From positions 75,838,412-75,902,411 of the forward strand of contig CM043963.1 in the NCBI GenBank assembly GCA_014529385.2: a stretch of DNA of 64,000 bases, given 5' to 3'. Shown piece after piece: positions 1-11,559 of this stretch. Each line of letters opens with the position of its first letter. Positions within the stretch are counted from its first letter, which is position 1. Origin of the DNA: Adiantum capillus-veneris (Eukaryota; Streptophyta; Polypodiopsida; Polypodiales; Pteridaceae). A program made the translations under genes and the position numbers. The notes beneath the pieces were generated by a model. That model saw only the letters and a program-made list of their open reading frames with translations. It had not been told where the DNA came from and ran no database searches.

Positions 1-333
1 GAGGATTAGGAATTACATGAATCGGTCTCTGAATAGTATAAGTGTGAGCTACCTCATTGAAGCCATGTACTGCAAGGTGAGGTGAAAGAGTTGAGAATGT
101 CATGCTGGAATCGCTATTGTATGATGGGGAAAATATTTTCCATGGGGTTGTTTTAAACCGCATGAGCGTACGATATAGGATCTTGAGATAAAATTCTTAG
201 TGCAGGCCAAGTCCTCCTAAGACAAAGTTGTGGAGGAGTTGAAGGAACATGAGTGACGTTCCAAGAACATTGTTATTCTTGGAATCTCCGAAGAGAAGTT
301 AGAGACGCCTCCTTCTCTTGCCATTGTTCTCGG

Positions 334-334
<1 letters not shown>

Positions 335-372
<38 letters not shown>

Positions 373-385
373 AGGGAGGGAGAGA
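335..385. repeat. (GA)n microsatellite grading into GGGA repeats
   Basis: About 30 bp of pure GA is followed by three GGGA-type units. The open frame on the minus strand here is only the low-complexity translation of this repeat. Confidence 0.9.
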
Positions 386-593
386 TATCTTGATTTTCCA
401 CCTTGGGAACTTGAGAGAGTGTGTGAGAGGAGAAAGATAGCAAAAATCCCTATGAGCCCCTCCATATATTATGTGCATGTGTGCAACTAGTCTTCAATTA
501 GAATGCTTAACACTTGACCAATGAGGTGGAAACACCCCATAATGCAACTCATGCTTATCCTACACTTGTCCTAGCTTGTTTTGCATGAAGAAC

Positions 594-594
<1 letters not shown>

Positions 595-631
<37 letters not shown>
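595..631. repeat. Poly(C) run of 37 bases
   Basis: An uninterrupted run of C. It could be a real homopolymer or a sequencing or assembly artefact. No tract of similar length occurs elsewhere in the window. Confidence 0.95.
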
Positions 632-634
<3 letters not shown>

Positions 635-1307
635 TTCTCTTGGACCCTTCTTTGTAAGTGTAGACACCATACATACTTGTTAAGTTCACTCAAAGCTAGT
701 ATGTGCTAGTTTGGACACGTGGCCTAGCCAAGTTTAGTAAACAAAGACTAAAGAAATTACTAAATGAGAAAAGGCTGATCTAACCTTATTATTTAGCTTT
801 TCCCCTTCATGTATTCAAAACCATAAACTTACTATTGTATAAATTAGCTCTGGTGCAAGACCTTTGCACAAACCTTAGAGGCTTATGAAGCTGACCCAAG
901 GCTACAACCTACTTGCTAATTTAGGACCTGGTAAATTAGGATAAAATTTGGTAAAAATAAAAATCATCCTTTGGGATTTAAAAATTTCACCCCTATGCAA
1001 AACCTTAGTATAATGCTTTGGAGGTGCTGTCAAATTGCTTCCAAAACCTGCTAAATTTATACATACTAAATTTATACAATTTGTACTTGGAGTTTAGAGA
1101 GTTATTCTAATGACTTGAGCTTAGCACAATCACTTTTTGTTTTTAGACTCCTATAATTGCTCTCGCTCATCTCCTTTGTCATGGACCTTTGATCAAAGCT
1201 ACCTGGGATACATTTATCCTTCCTTGACTTGTACCTATGATTGAGATAACTAGTAAGCAATTACCCTTGCTCTTTTATGGACATTTTCCCTTTTGTTCCC
1301 AAGCCTT

Positions 1308-1441
1308 TGTTAAGTATGGAGCGTGATTTACTCCTTGTAATTTTTTGTATTATAAACACACATTTGTAAGGGCCCCGTTATGAGGACAAGCCATCGTGCC
1401 TGAAGAAAAATACTGGCTGGAACAAAATTTTCACGGCCAGT
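1308..1441 (+). repeat. Truncated 5' LTR of element B
   Basis: It matches the first 130 or so bases of the LTRs at 19044 and 23777, including the segment reading ATTATGAGGA. It ends near the phrase TTTTCACGGCCAG, after which the sequence is internal pol sequence. Confidence 0.8.
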
Positions 1442-1445
1442 CTCG

Positions 1446-3846
1446 AGCAAATTCCGAAATAGTAGATTCCAGGGCTTCATTCCATGCAACACCACACAAG
1501 CAACATTTCCAAGATTACACCAAAGGTAATTTTTGGTATGTATACTTGGGAGATAATGAAGCTTGTGAAATTGTTGGCAAAGATACAGTTTGTGTCAAAA
1601 CTGCTAACAGAAATGAATGGAAGCTTAAAGATGCTAGGCGTGTTCCTTCTCTTCGCAAGAGTTTGATCTCTACATGACAATTGGACGATGAAGGTCACAA
1701 CATTGGATTTGGAAACAAACGGTGGAAGATCTCAAAGGGATCTTTGGTGGTTGCCAAAGGAGAAAAGGTTAGTACACTTTACTTGTGTACTGTCAGCTTG
1801 CAATCTTCAGCTTGTGCAACAACTACAGAAGTCAACAGTGCGGTGTGGCACTATCGGCTTGGGCATATGAGTGCCAAAGGAATGCAAATCCTTTAAACAA
1901 AGAAGCTTCTACCATGTTTGAAAGAAGTGGACTTAGAGTTCTGAGAAGATTGTGTTTATGGTAAACAAAAGAGGGTAAAATTTCAAAAATCACGAAATAA
2001 AAGAACAAATAAAAAACTTGAGTTGATTCATTTTGATGTTTGGGGTCCTGCAAGTACACCATCACTTGGTGGCTCATTGTACTATGTAACATTCATAGAT
2101 GATGCAACTAGGAAAACATGGGTTTATGTGATGAAGAACATATCCGATGTGTTTTTCATATTTCAAAGGTGGAAAGCCTTTGTGAAGAATGAAGCAGGTA
2201 TCAAAGTTAAATTCCGCAGATCCCACAATGGAGGCGAGTATTGCAGCCAAGCTTTTGAAAGCTTTTGTGCTAGCAATGGCATTCGGAGGTAAAGGACAAT
2301 CCCAAGGACATCTCAACAAATTGGAATTTCTGAAAGGATGAACATAACAATCATGGAGCAAACACGAAGATGTGGCTACATGCACGCCTACCGCTTGAGC
2401 TTTGGGCGGAAGAAGTAAGTACGTACGTGTACTTAATCAACCGGTCACCCTCAACAACATTGGATGGGGGAGTTCCAGAAGAGGCGTAGACATGTAAATC
2501 GGTGAACTATTCATTTCTCATGGGTGTGAGGCTTTCATGCAGATAGATAGAAGCCTAAGGTCAAAGATAGATGCAAAGTCCAAAAAAAAGTTCTTCCTTG
2601 GCTACGGAGAAGGTGACTTTGGATATCACACTTATGGAATCGTGAAGATGGTAAAACATTTAGAAGTAGGGATGTAATTTTCAACGAACAAAATATATAC
2701 AAAGACTACTTGGAAAGAAAACAAACAAAAGAAACAGGTGATGAGTACTTGGAGCTTGAGGACGATGAAGACTCAAGGAGTGTAACGGTGACACCGTGCA
2801 ACAACATCAACCAAATGAGGAGCGTCAACCTATTCCCCGCATACAGAAGGGAACAAGCCTCCAGAAAGGTTTGTTCCTTCCTTCAACCATCTCTTGATCT
2901 AGATTCTGAAGAGCCAAAATCATACAAGAAGCTATGCATCACAAATCCAAAGAATAATGGATAAAGAGCAGGCAAGTGGAGATGGATTCATTACATCGCA
3001 ACCAAACATGGGAGTTGGTTGAGTTGCCGAAAGGTAAGCGGACACTTCAAAACAAATGGGTGTACAAGCTAACGGAAGAAGAAGATGGGAAGAAAAGGTA
3101 CAAGTTTAGGTTTGTGGTAAAAGGGTTTTCTCAAAAGAAAGGTACTGATTTCAATGAAATATTTTCTCCTGTTGTAAAAATGAACTCAATTAGACTTGTC
3201 TTAAGCCTTGTGGCTGCTCATGATGTAAATCTTGAGCAAATGGATGTAAATACGGCATTCCCTCACTGTGACTTAGAGGAGGAAATTTACATGCTTCAAC
3301 CAAAGGGGTATGAAGTAAAAGGTAAGGAGAAAATGGTTTGCAGATTAAAGGAGAGCTTGTATGGTTTAAAGCAAGCATCAAGACAATGATACTTGAAGTT
3401 TGATTGATGGATGTTGGATCATGGATTTACAAGATGCAACTCAGATCATTATGTCTACACAAAGAATTTGGAAGATGGGAAGTTCGTCATCCTAATGTTG
3501 TATGTTGATGACATGTTGATTGCAAGTGCTAACATGCACAACATCAAAGACCTAAAAAGTAGGAGTTATCTAAATCCTTTTCAATGAAAAATTTAGGTAT
3601 TGTAAAGAGGATACTTGGAATGAAGATATCAAGGGACAGGACGAAGAAGACAATAAAGCTATCTCAAGAGGATTACATTAAGAAGGCACTAGAAAGGTTT
3701 GCAATGAAAAATGCAAAAACGGTTTCTACACCTTTGGCTGGTCACTTTAAACTAACCAAGGATATGTGTCCAAAGACATAAGAGGAGATAGCCTATATGT
3801 CTAAAGTTCCATATGTTGCAGCGGTAGGTTCTCTTATGTATGCTAT
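1446..3846 (+). pseudogene. Copia gag-pol remnant of element B (protease-integrase-RT)
   Basis: The domain order is Ty1/copia: protease, integrase, then reverse transcriptase. The protease site at 1465-1485 reads DSRASFH, so the usual glycine after DS is arginine. The pre-integrase zinc region (WHYRLGHMS) is at about 1846-1875, followed by the integrase start (DVWGP) near 2035 and a degraded second-aspartate region (RRSHNGGE) near 2218. The RT palm begins near 2990 (TWELVELP) and keeps the catalytic YVDD at 3501-3512, followed by MLIAS. Several stops and frameshifts break the frame, for example a stop after GIRR near 2290 and shifts around 2490-2640, 3388 and 3560. It cannot be expressed as a whole. 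The RT is longer than that of element A, which lacks ten residues after YVDD. Confidence 0.85.
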
Positions 3847-3850
3847 GCCT

Positions 3851-4244
3851 TGAAGTAGGTGTGGGGCGATGCTCCTACTAGTTGTCGGATGATAGCTATT
3901 TGCGGCTCACTTTGTTGCCTATTGTACCTACCTAGGTGCAACTACTTGTAGCACCACCTTCTATCCTAATTGTCTACTGTAACATCATGTCCACCTATTA
4001 CCAATTATATTTGTTCCTTGCGCTTAGGTGAAAATTAACATGTCGTTGGTGTTTTTCGTGGCTCTACCCTCCCATAAACGTCCTTGCTACCATCCTAGTT
4101 CTTTTGCCTCTAGTAATGAGCACACAAGCATGGTCAACCAGCTGTTTATAAGTATTTATGCCATCACAAAACTCCCTCAGTAAACCCATTGATTTTGTCC
4201 TAGGTAAATTAAAACTTTAGAGACTAATTGTTCGGATTTGCCTT
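3851..4244. other. Unassigned spacer between element B and the LINE
   Basis: No domain, LTR end or repeat was recognised. Part of it may be untranslated or very decayed LINE sequence upstream of the recognisable RT motif. Confidence 0.4.
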
Positions 4245-4273
4245 TAAAAGAAACACATGGACTAAACAAGAGT

Positions 4274-4576
4274 GTATTTTGTTGCAACTAGATATAGACA
4301 AAGCTTATGACAGGATCACTTGGTCATTCATTGAAGATGTAATGAAGGGCTTTCGGTTGTGAATGTGTTAGCACCCTTGGTGTTGATAGCTATTCTAAGA
4401 TCCTGCTCAATCAAAGAGTTATGGGTGCATTTGAGGTAAAAAAGATTAATCAAGCAAGGTTGCCCTTATGCCCCGCTACTATTTTCAATCGGAGCTCATC
4501 CTTTGGTAACATTGCTTAAAGATAGTGTTGCTAGAGGGGAGATTCAAGGGTTATCTCTTCCTAATACTGACCAACT
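4274..4576 (+). pseudogene. LINE reverse transcriptase fragment, N-terminal part
   Basis: Conceptual translation gives LLQLDIDKAYDRITWSFIED, the L1-clade RT motif around the first catalytic aspartate. After a stop and about 90 decayed bases it continues near 4446 with IKQGCPYAPLLFSIGAHPLV, corresponding to the QGCPLSPLLF block of plant LINEs. The YADD block is not present here; it would be expected at the point where element C is inserted. The fragment has at least one stop and one frameshift and cannot encode an active enzyme. Confidence 0.8.
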
Positions 4577-4802
4577 TGTTACCATATACATGTGGTAGTG
4601 ATGTGTGTGAACACACTTAGGACCACTGAGGCATTTTTCTCTCATTAAGAGGTTTATTTCCAAGTGCATTGTTATAAGTCCATCATTTTAGGGCTAGCTT
4701 ATCTTTCATGTTTGCACTAAGCAGTATACTCTTTGTTGTGTACCTTGAGCTTCTTCATCTTCTCCAAGCTGTGTGTGTTTCCCTATAACCCTATTTCCAA
4801 CA
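4577..4802 (+). repeat. 5' LTR of element C
   Basis: A TG...CA segment matching 14849-15075 along its length. It is followed at once by a PBS-like sequence. Confidence 0.9.
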
Positions 4803-4820
4803 ATCGCTATTAGAGCACGT
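4803..4820 (+). promoter_or_regulatory. Degenerate primer-binding site of element C
   Basis: It reads ATCGCTATTAGAGCACG where relatives have ATTGGTATCAGAGC, the complement of the 3' end of initiator tRNA-Met. Several substitutions suggest it is no longer usable. Confidence 0.6.
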
Positions 4821-5243
4821 TGCATCCTCTCGAGCATAGTCACCAGCATCACCAGTACACAACTGCTCATTTTCTCTTATTTGTGTGAGCTTTGGTGAGT
4901 GTCATCACATCAATAAATACTTCAGGCAAGCTCATAAAGCTTGGTCTGCTCAAAATTTTGATTCGAGTCATTTTGGCCTCCGTTTCCACTACAAGCAATA
5001 TTGCGCATGCAATTTCATCCTTTTGTACAAAATTTATGTCACTGCTATTTTCTACATAATAGGTCCCTTACAGTCTTCTTTGGGTTGTGCTACATAGCAC
5101 GTATTAGTCCCACTTCATTTCTCCTCTCTTTGGGCAGTTTTCACACACGATTCGTTCCACCCTAAAATGTCGACCTTTACACCATGCTACTGTTTATGAC
5201 TTATACTACAATCAACAAAGATTACGAGGTGCAGGCACTCGCC
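4821..5243 (+). other. Untranslated leader of element C
   Basis: The leader between PBS and gag start is similar in layout to the leader of element D at 25468-25780, with shared phrases around TTTGGGCAGTTTTCACA. No gene is seen in it. Confidence 0.5.
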
Positions 5244-5987
5244 ATGGCTGACAACAACACATATGTGTTCAAGATGTTTACTGTTGGGGATAAACTAGAT
5301 GGGGACAATTACCCAATGTGGGCTTACATGATGCAACATGTTATTGTGTCAAAGGGAATTTGGAACGTTGTGCATGGATTTAATGTACGTCTGCCTTCCG
5401 TGGATACAGGTTCTATTGAGGATGTTGCTATGGTGAGATAGGATTATTGCTGCTAGATCTGTTTTGCCTATGGGTGAGAAGTCTTGTTGGGATGCAAGAG
5501 ATGTGTAAGCTTATGCATTGACTGCGTTATCGATGAAGCGCACTGTTGCTCCTCACATTCGTTCAACTAAATATGCAAAACAAGCTTGGGATATTCTGGA
5601 TGGTCTTTATGTAAGTTGCAATGAGGCTAAAATTGCATTGCTGCATAAAGAGTTGGAGTCAAAGATTATGCATGAGGAGGATGACATGGACACTTTTCTT
5701 TCTAGTATCAAGGATATTAATGAAAAACTCATTTTTGCAGGCAAAGTCATTTCTAATAGTTCACTTGTGTACATTGTTCTTGATGCATTTCCAGATTCAT
5801 ACTAGACTCCTGCTAGTACTTGGAGACTTGACCCAAGGAAATCCTAATGTTGTCAATATTGATGCATTATGCACATTGCTATTTCAAGAGTCACTTTCAA
5901 GAAAGAAAAACCGTAAATAGCATGCACTTAAACATGCTTTTATTGCTGCTCCAAGAAAAGGTGGTAACAACAATGTAGTCACTTCTC
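5244..5987 (+). pseudogene. gag of element C, N-terminal part
   Basis: The start ATG at 5244 is chosen because the equivalent protein start in element D (25781) has the same context. The translation starts MADNNTYVFKMFTVGDKLDG and carries the copia gag block DNYPMWAYMMQHV, then NEAKIALLHKELESKIMHEE. Stops occur near 5439 and 5803, with a frame change between. Gag coats the RNA in cytoplasmic virus-like particles; this copy is broken and is cut by insertion J at 5987, upstream of the zinc knuckle that resumes at 8552. Confidence 0.8.
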
Positions 5988-6385
5988 ATGGTGATAGCTT
6001 TTTTCAGTCCAACTAACATGAGAAAAGAACGTAGCCAGAATAAATTGAATATGTATATATGTATATAATTCTAATAAGCTATCTATGCATAGGTAGAATG
6101 GTGGGATAAATATCTGTTGTCAATTTTTTTTTCTCATGGGAATACCACCTTTTGTTTTATATTAACTTTAGGTTTGCGTTATTAATAAATATTAGTTTAC
6201 ATATGTATAATATATTTGAGGGTTTTTAAATAAATGAATGAAAATATCTTCACCTAAACTTTTTTATTTTAAGCTTACCTATATAACTTTCTATGCTATT
6301 TCTTGTATATATCCATAGAGTAATAAATAAGGTTGGTAATAATCTCACATGAGAAAATAGCTTTGGGAGGACTTTTCTCAAGAGG

Positions 6386-6481
6386 ACATGTACATTTCTA
6401 GGGAAGTAAGGAGACTTGAATGCAAAGGACATGACATGTACATTTGTAGGGAAGTAAGGAGACTTGAATGCAAAGGACATG
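6386..6481 (+). repeat. 48-bp tandem duplication
   Basis: Two nearly identical units begin ACATGTACATTT at 6386 and 6434 and differ at about one base in the middle. 48 is divisible by three, so the spurious open frame across it is preserved; no protein function is implied. Confidence 0.9.
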
Positions 6482-6666
6482 AGGTGATTGGCTCCACATT
6501 TGATTTCAAAGGAGGATTTATGCATTTCAAAGACATGTGGACAAAGGTACACATAAAAAAATGGACATGTAAGATCTTTCAAGAGCTTGGTGACATGTGT
6601 GCACTTTCTACACTTTTCCACAAAATCTTAGCTTGAATTTCACTCTCTCTTTTCACTTTTGAGCCA

Positions 6667-6670
<4 letters not shown>

Positions 6671-6737
<67 letters not shown>
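6671..6737. repeat. (CT)n microsatellite
   Basis: About 33 uninterrupted CT units inside insertion J. Confidence 0.95.
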
Positions 6738-6740
<3 letters not shown>

Positions 6741-6876
6741 TGTTATGCATGAAAAAAAGACCCAAGGACCAATGACCATGACCTCGGAGGCTTATTTGGG
6801 CCTCTCTAGGGCCTAAAATGCATTTATACACTTCTAAACAACCCAGTCTTTTTTTAAACACTTTTATTTTCTTACA

Positions 6877-6881
<5 letters not shown>

Positions 6882-6908
<27 letters not shown>

Positions 6909-6910
6909 TA

Positions 6911-6958
<48 letters not shown>
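6882..6958. repeat. Compound (CT)n-(CA)n microsatellite
   Basis: A CT run (6882-6908) is followed by a CA run (6913-6958). It is inside insertion J. Confidence 0.95.
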
Positions 6959-8192
6959 ACCATTAGTAGCATGGGGTAAATCTAGCATGGAGAAGATCAG
7001 TAGAATTTATCATGGTTACCATTGTAAATACCTTCAATGTTTTGCAACTCTCTATCATTAGTCATCTTTTACCATTTTCTCATTTTCATGCACACATTTC
7101 CAATGCTCCAAAATCTTTGAATTTATTCCACCTATAACCCACCTGTGGCAAAGCAGAAAAAAAGCCACATTTAGCGGAAGATCAACCAATGCAGCTGTAT
7201 TCCAAGCAACGAATGTAAAAGATGAGGGTGTCCATTCTTCATTTTCTTGACATCGATGGATAAGAAAGATTGAAATCCTACCCAATTTCTTGCTAATAAT
7301 TTCTCTTTTTACACAACCTACCATTGTACATTTCCATGTTCTATTATGTAAAAATACTAACTAGAGTTCTAGCTTACTAACCTACTAATCTCAAATCTAG
7401 CCCGACTACCTATCTCCTCACCTACATCAAATTACTCATAAGCAAAGATTTGCTATGTGTAATTTAAAGTGATTATGCGAATTCTAATCCCTCCAAAAAC
7501 CTATAAAAGGAGGGCCTCTCTTTGTAATGAAAAACACATGATAAGAAAAGTGAGAAGTCTAGAGAAGAAGAGTGCAAGATAAGGTGTGAGAGAGGCTACA
7601 AGCTTTGTGCAAGAAGCCTTGCATTATGCTATGATAGCTTTGTGAGTGAAAATATCCATTAACCTTAGCCAATGCTTGCTAAATCCGCAAATACAAAGTG
7701 CTTTACATAGAGTATGCCAAAGAGAAGAGAGGAGAGAAATTGGAAGTTGCTTCTACAACTGTATGCTCATTTTGGTGGTCTCATCAAAGAAGAGGTAGTT
7801 TTGAGCTCCACTTCTTGATGGTTTTCCTTCATCTTGTGTTTGCTAAAAATCATGGAATCTACATAAGTGTAAGTGTTTTGAGTGTCTTGTTGTTTTGTTG
7901 ATTGTTTGATTGATGATTTTTGTGTGTAGCCCTTGCCTCAAGTAAGCCATTGTAAGAGGGTTGCAAGGTGGAGAGATCTCCCTTGGCCTTAAGACAATGC
8001 ATGGGGTGGCTACATTTTGAGTGTGTGTTTTATGTTGAATGGGACCTGAAATTTTAACCGTTGTGGTGTCAATTTTGTTTAGCCTATGTGTTGTGGTTTT
8101 GTTTTAGTTGAGGTTCCCATATCACTCATCCATTTTCTTGAAGCATTGAGTATGCATGCTTGAAGGATCTCACGACGTTGGCTAAGAAACAT

Positions 8193-8193
<1 letters not shown>

Positions 8194-8249
<56 letters not shown>
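8194..8249. repeat. (CT)n microsatellite
   Basis: About 28 CT units near the right end of insertion J. Confidence 0.95.
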
Positions 8250-8251
<2 letters not shown>

Positions 8252-8457
8252 ACCTTCGCTCACATCCTAGTTCGTGATACAAAAAACTAGGTGGTGCCCC
8301 TATATTTTCCAGATTTTGTATGTTGTATTTGGGTGTGTTATTGTGTTTGCAGTCTATGCATTGTACTTGTGTGAGGCCCTCAAACCCTATGAGCAGCACG
8401 GGAGCCTTGAGAGGTGTCTAGAGGCCACTTCTCTTGTTGTTTTCCCTGGACCGCCTC

Positions 8458-8953
8458 AATGGTTCTTCAATGAGTGGAAAATCACCTATTCCTAATGCTT
8501 CTACTGGTAGCATCTCGTCTCGGAATTCTTTTGAAAAGGGCAAGAAGAAGATGTATTGCCATCATTGCAAAGCTAATGATCACTTGATCAAGCAATGTCC
8601 TAAATTAAAGGCAAAAGAAACCAAGAAGAAAGAGGATGGTTCCGCTGCAAGTGCAACTATTGTAGAATCTTCTATGCAATGAGATTGTGATGATTATGTA
8701 GATGGAGAGTGAAAATTCAGTGCAAAATGCACTTATGATCGTTATGTCAATGATGCATGTATGTCAATTGCTATAGATTCACATGTGTGGTACTTTGACA
8801 CTGGTGCTACAAAATACATTACATCACATCGTGACTTGTTTACCTCTCTTGAGGCTATCCCTCATGGGAATACGATCACTTGTGCCGACAATGTCTCTTA
8901 CCTATACTTTGTGACTTTCATTGATGATTACTCTAGGCATGGATGGGTGTATC
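8458..8953 (+). pseudogene. Element C gag C-terminus, protease and integrase scrap
   Basis: The frame resumes after insertion J. A CCHC zinc knuckle CHHCKANDHLIKQC is at about 8558-8599. The aspartic protease site follows at about 8789 as FDTGATKYI. After ...CADNVSY near 8900 the sequence jumps straight to LYFVTFIDDYSRHGWVY, an integrase-core phrase, so the rest of protease, the pre-integrase domain and the first integrase aspartate are deleted in frame. Insertion K then interrupts after GTGTATC at 8953. Confidence 0.85.
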
Positions 8954-9001
8954 TGTTAGCAGCAAGCTAACTCGGATACCATTTTTTGGAGCTCTCATTG
9001 T

Positions 9002-9031
9002 AAAAACACTTATTATTTGATAAGTGTTTTT
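9002..9031. repeat. Short perfect inverted repeat
   Basis: AAAAACACTTA, eight bases, then its exact reverse complement. It lies 48 bp inside the left end of insertion K. Its role is unknown. Confidence 0.8.
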
Positions 9032-9964
9032 AAGTATATTTAAGTATACCACAAGGTCAACCACACACAAATCAATTTTGGTGAAATTTGGATCACAAAA
9101 GTGAGACTTAAGCCAGATTCTTGAAATTAGAGTCTGCGGATACGAAACAGTTGATAAACTTGAACAGATTTTGTCCAAACTTGTTGAAACTTGTCCAAGG
9201 ACCTTAACAGGTTGTATACTTGGCAAACCAAGCCAAAAAGTACAAAAATTTGACAAAAGTAAATAATCACGATTATTTACTATTGCTACATAGAGGCACC
9301 AATTTGACTTTTGAACTTGTACAATGTTAACCCAACATAATACAAAGCCATCGGGCAATTTTGGGTTCAATCGCCAAATTGATACATGTTGCAAATTAAT
9401 CTTATGATTTTTGCCAAAGTCAAGTCTAAAATTTTCAACTGCTGACTCCCATAGCTGAAATTGAAGTGATATACATAGACCAATCCCAATAGCTAGCAAA
9501 AACTATACAATCTTTGTGAAAGAATAGCTAACTTGATCAAAATTTATACACGAATCAGGTTGCAGACAAGGAATCGGCAGCTTGACGGAAGTTGCAATCC
9601 AGTCACGTGGAAGAAATTGACAACAAGTCAGTCCAAAGGTAAGTACTCTATCAAGGGCTTCACAAGTATTTATGAACCTTAGATATGGTCGTGTACTAGG
9701 AAACCAAGGCATATTGGGAGAAAACTCCAGTAGAGTATCCACCGAAGAAAGCGTGAATCAAGGCAATTTCTTGCACACTATCCCTGAATAAGTCTCACAC
9801 TTTTTCAGATTCAACATCTGAAATGTCGTCCTATTCGACTCACTCAGAAACCGGAATGACAGTGCGCTATAAGAATATACTCTCATTTTATACCCATTTG
9901 TGATTGTCATGACGGGTGGGAAACCCATTAAAAGCTTCCTCTCTTCCCTTTTTAAAAAAAAAGC

Positions 9965-10300
9965 TTTCTCTACACACATCGCGAGGTGGATCCAAGATCA
10001 ACAAAATCGACCCTCGAAAATTATTGTAATGGCCATATCTTCCTCGTCCAGACTTTGATTGACGAGTCCTAAAGACAAGCATGGAGATCATGCCAAGCAC
10101 TATAGTTTTGACCTATAAAATTGTATTTTTACAGCATCACTGCATCTTGGTATGTAGGCATCAAATTTCATTTTAATGGCCAAGAACCCACATTTATCAT
10201 ACATTCCAGGTATCCTATTGTCATAACAAGTTCTTGCATAAATTGTAAGATTGGAAAAACTCAAAAATACATGCTGTTCCTCGTCTTTCATCTCGTGCAT
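9965..10300 (+). repeat. Left copy of the ~330-bp repeat of insertion K
   Basis: It shares order and many short identical blocks with 14020-14345, for example GCCAAGCACTATA and a final CATCTCGTGC. The copies differ by many substitutions, so they are old. Confidence 0.7.
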
Positions 10301-11247
10301 GCAACCAAAAAGACGTCAAAGTGCGTGGTTTTTTAGGGTCAACCAAGAAAGGATCGGGCTTCTGGTTGTAGACAAATAACCAACAGAGGGGAAAACCAAG
10401 TGATATGAGTGCAGATAGAAGTATTTTTAGGGTTGAGAAGAGTTTATGGTGAGGTTTAAAGAGAAATTGCAGAAGAAAATCCTGACTTAGAACACAAATA
10501 ATGGCTAATTGCAAATCGAAAGCAGATATCGAAATGATATTGATGTTGGCAACCAACAGATCCTTTCAATTTTTTATTTTTGACAACTCTGTTACAACTC
10601 AACCATACAACGATGTCGTGCCGGTTTGCTTCCATGATGGGAAAAAGAGCAAAGAAATGCAAGCTAAGCTTCTTTGAAGCCTACACATTTATTGAGTAGT
10701 GATCACGGCTTGTTAATGGGCTAAGTTTAATGATTAATGTATGCCAGATGCAGTTTAAAGGGCCAACAGATGCCTTGATGATGCTAAAAAAGAGTATGTT
10801 TGAAGTGAGCATAGATGGAAGTTTATGATCTTGAATTGCATTGCTTGAAGTGCTCTAAATGCGTGTCTTTACCGCTCGTCGATTGGATCTACGGTGAGAA
10901 AGTTATGTTAATTTGAAGTTTGAGTTGATGCAGATTTGTACCGGATTGGGAAATTGCAGTTGAGGGGACAGAAATAAAGTGAATGCATGCGGCTAAATTG
11001 CTCACTTTGTGGAGAGCATCAGTCTTTTTAGATCAGTGATCGGAATTACGATTACCAAGATGTCGCGAGAGTAAATTTCACGAGGAGCCAGTTCCGTACC
11101 AGTCTAGTCGGCTTGATCGGTGTGCATTCTGGGAATTTTGGGCTTCAACCAGGGAATTTTGGCAAAATATACCGCACTTGGCAATGCTTGAGTTAAGTTG
11201 CATGCCAAACGGCTAATGGGCACACATGCTTTGGAAGTTAATATGTT

Positions 11248-11531
11248 AAATGTGGTGCCCATACGGAAGCACATAAGGTTATGAAGAACTTCGTGTCTAG
11301 AATGTTGTCTCTTGGAATACAATGATCGCAGGTTATACCCAACAGAGGTAGGGCCAGGAAGCTGGCTATGTTGAGAAGACACAAAGAGAGGAAAACTCTC
11401 CAAATGCAATCACTTCTTGCATATTGAAGGCATATGGCACTGTCGAAGAAATTAATGCGGGTAGCAAAATTCACGATGATATTGCTAGTTAAGAACTACC
11501 AGAGAAGGGCTTGCCTTGCCATGCCTTGGTC
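11248..11531 (+). pseudogene. PPR protein pseudogene fragment
   Basis: Forward translation gives KCGAHTEAHKVMKNFVSR, then after a one-base frameshift at 11300 NVVSWNTMIAGYTQQR, a stop, SPNAITSCILKAYGTVEEIN, AGSKIHDDIAS, a stop, and HALVDIYA. These are the repeat signatures of plant PLS-class pentatricopeptide-repeat proteins, which act in organelles on RNA editing and processing: VVSWNxMIAGY, PNxxTFxxxLKAC, GxxIH, ALVDMYAKCG. The fragment spans about two and a half repeats, with two in-frame stops and a frameshift. It has no start and no C-terminal E or DYW domain. It was probably carried or captured within insertion K. The PPR assignment is firm; the parent gene is unknown. Confidence 0.8.
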
Positions 11532-11559
11532 GATATATATGCCACTGTGGTGCCCATAG

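Larger units (their letters stand above)
1..1307. other. Non-coding flank, no gene recognised
   Basis: No reading frame with a recognisable domain was seen on either strand. The stretch is AT-rich and holds a (GA)n tract and a long C homopolymer, listed separately. It ends where an LTR fragment of element B begins. Confidence 0.5.
1308..3850 (+). mobile_element. Element B: deleted Tnt1-like Ty1/copia retrotransposon
   Basis: This is a decayed second copy of the family of element A (19044-24525). It starts with the same LTR end (TGTTAAGTATGGA) and runs collinearly with A's polyprotein from protease through integrase and reverse transcriptase. Roughly the first 134 bp of LTR is fused directly to the protease region, so the rest of the 5' LTR, the primer-binding site and gag are gone. 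The 3' side stops at about 3850, just after the polymerase domain, so RNase H and the 3' LTR are missing. No target duplication can be checked. Family membership is clear from near-identical stretches with A; the end points are approximate. Confidence 0.85.
5988..8457. mobile_element. Insertion J in element C gag (unclassified)
   Basis: Comparison with the gag of D and E shows foreign DNA between ...CACTTCTCATGGT (ending 5987) and ATGGTTCTTCAATGAGTGG (from 8458). The shared ATGGT on both sides may be a 5-bp target duplication. No LTR pair, terminal inverted repeat or transposase was recognised. The insert holds several microsatellites, a 48-bp duplication and scattered small open frames without domains. 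It may be a decayed non-autonomous element. Confidence 0.5.

Noticed and set aside
4885-5097. 70-codon forward open frame between the LTR and gag of element C
   Set aside because: It lies in the leader, is not conserved as a frame in element D and has no domain.
8933-9499. A 188-codon minus-strand open frame
   Set aside because: It has no domain or repeat homology, lies across the junction of element C and insertion K, and part of it is antisense to integrase sequence.
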